From assembly GCA_037130365.1 (NCBI GenBank), contig JBAXTE010000021.1:1-64000 (forward strand): DNA of 64,000 nucleotides. The letters run 5' to 3'. Made by a program: the position numbers and the translations under genes. Of the stretch, positions 63,868 through 64,000 are shown piece by piece (the first letter of the stretch is position 1; every line of letters starts with the position of its first letter). The stretch is from JBAXTE01 sp037130365. GTDB lineage: Bacteria; Bacteroidota; Bacteroidia; Bacteroidales; WCHB1-69. Under the pieces are notes generated by a model, which searched no databases, was not told where the DNA came from, and was given only the letters and a program-made list of their open reading frames with translations.

Positions 63868-64000
63868 ATGAAAAAAGACATTCATCCAAGTGATTACAGA
63901 TTCGTGGTCTTCAAAGACATGTCCAACGATAATAGCTTTATCACTCGATCAGCAGTTAAAACAAAGGATACCATTGTTATGGAAGACGGTGTTGAATACC
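63868..64000 (+). CDS. rpmE2: 50S ribosomal protein L31 type B (partial, cut by window end)
   Basis: The first 44 codons are visible: MKKDIHPSDYRFVVFKDMS, then FITRSAVKTKDTI. This is the N-terminus of the zinc-free type B L31, without the CxxC of the type A form. The protein normally has about 80-90 residues, so roughly half is outside the window. The start ATG is preceded by AAGAGAA. Confidence 0.9.
   Translation, partial: MKKDIHPSDYRFVVFKDMSNDNSFITRSAVKTKDTIVMEDGVEY

Overview
The window is low-GC DNA from a member of the Bacteroidota. Several lines of evidence agree. Trigger factor and L31 are preceded by the phylum's -33 TTTG / -7 TAnnTTTG promoters. There are secreted proteases with type IX secretion (Por) sorting tails, phylum-typical families (DUF4199, DUF4293, DUF4294, DUF6155) and a type B L31. 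The order or genus cannot be fixed from the sequence alone. No rRNA, tRNA or CRISPR array was seen.

Layout. 0-6.3 kb (mostly minus strand): a truncated secreted leucine-rich-repeat protein, a GNAT acetyltransferase, a nitroreductase, a small membrane protein, pgi, and a KilA-N gene broken by one in-frame TGA. 6.4-15.7 kb (minus): a seven-gene membrane complex built like a group 4 [NiFe] hydrogenase or complex I. Its large subunit has none of the NiFe cysteines, and its small subunit keeps only one of four proximal-cluster cysteines. This matches the energy-converting hydrogenase-related (Ehr) class and is the most interesting system here. 15.8-22.7 kb: a helical-repeat protein, a phosphate permease, an IS200-like transposase flanked by three copies of a ~282-bp hairpin array, an acyl-CoA ligase and a MATE exporter.

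22.8-34.9 kb (plus): tig-clpP-clpX, a DUF4294 protein, a 2-hydroxyacid dehydrogenase, a phosphofructokinase with pyrophosphate-type active-site residues, a fold-back repeat, an NtrC-like regulator without its DNA-binding domain, ettA, an LEA-like lipoprotein, a DUF4293 protein and nnr. 35-44.9 kb (minus): a REP-type transposase carrying a 29-bp palindrome inside its reading frame, a DUF6155 protein, a KtrAB-type potassium system, and a two-gene phosphorelay with a 1558-residue multi-PAS kinase. 44.9-46.15 kb: a gene-free island of nested inverted repeats.

46.1-57.2 kb (plus): a gingipain-like C25 protease, then a tight run of DUF4199 protein, glycosyltransferase, gmhA, gmhB-like phosphatase, MORN-repeat protein, mnmA, lipoprotein and S8 protease. 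57.2-62.2 kb (minus): a LiaF-like/LytS/LytTR envelope-sensing operon, a stand-alone DnaB-like RecA-fold protein and an unknown secreted protein. The window ends with a LuxC-type acyl-CoA reductase and the start of rpmE2 (both plus).

How the parts relate. Genes mostly sit in short co-directional operons. The Ehr-like complex could couple a redox or other reaction to ion movement across the membrane. Phosphate and potassium transport, glycolysis (pgi and PPi-type pfk), protein quality control, and T9SS-exported proteases with envelope sensors complete a metabolic and cell-surface neighbourhood. Two separate Y1-transposase systems and several fold-back repeats occupy the spaces between genes.
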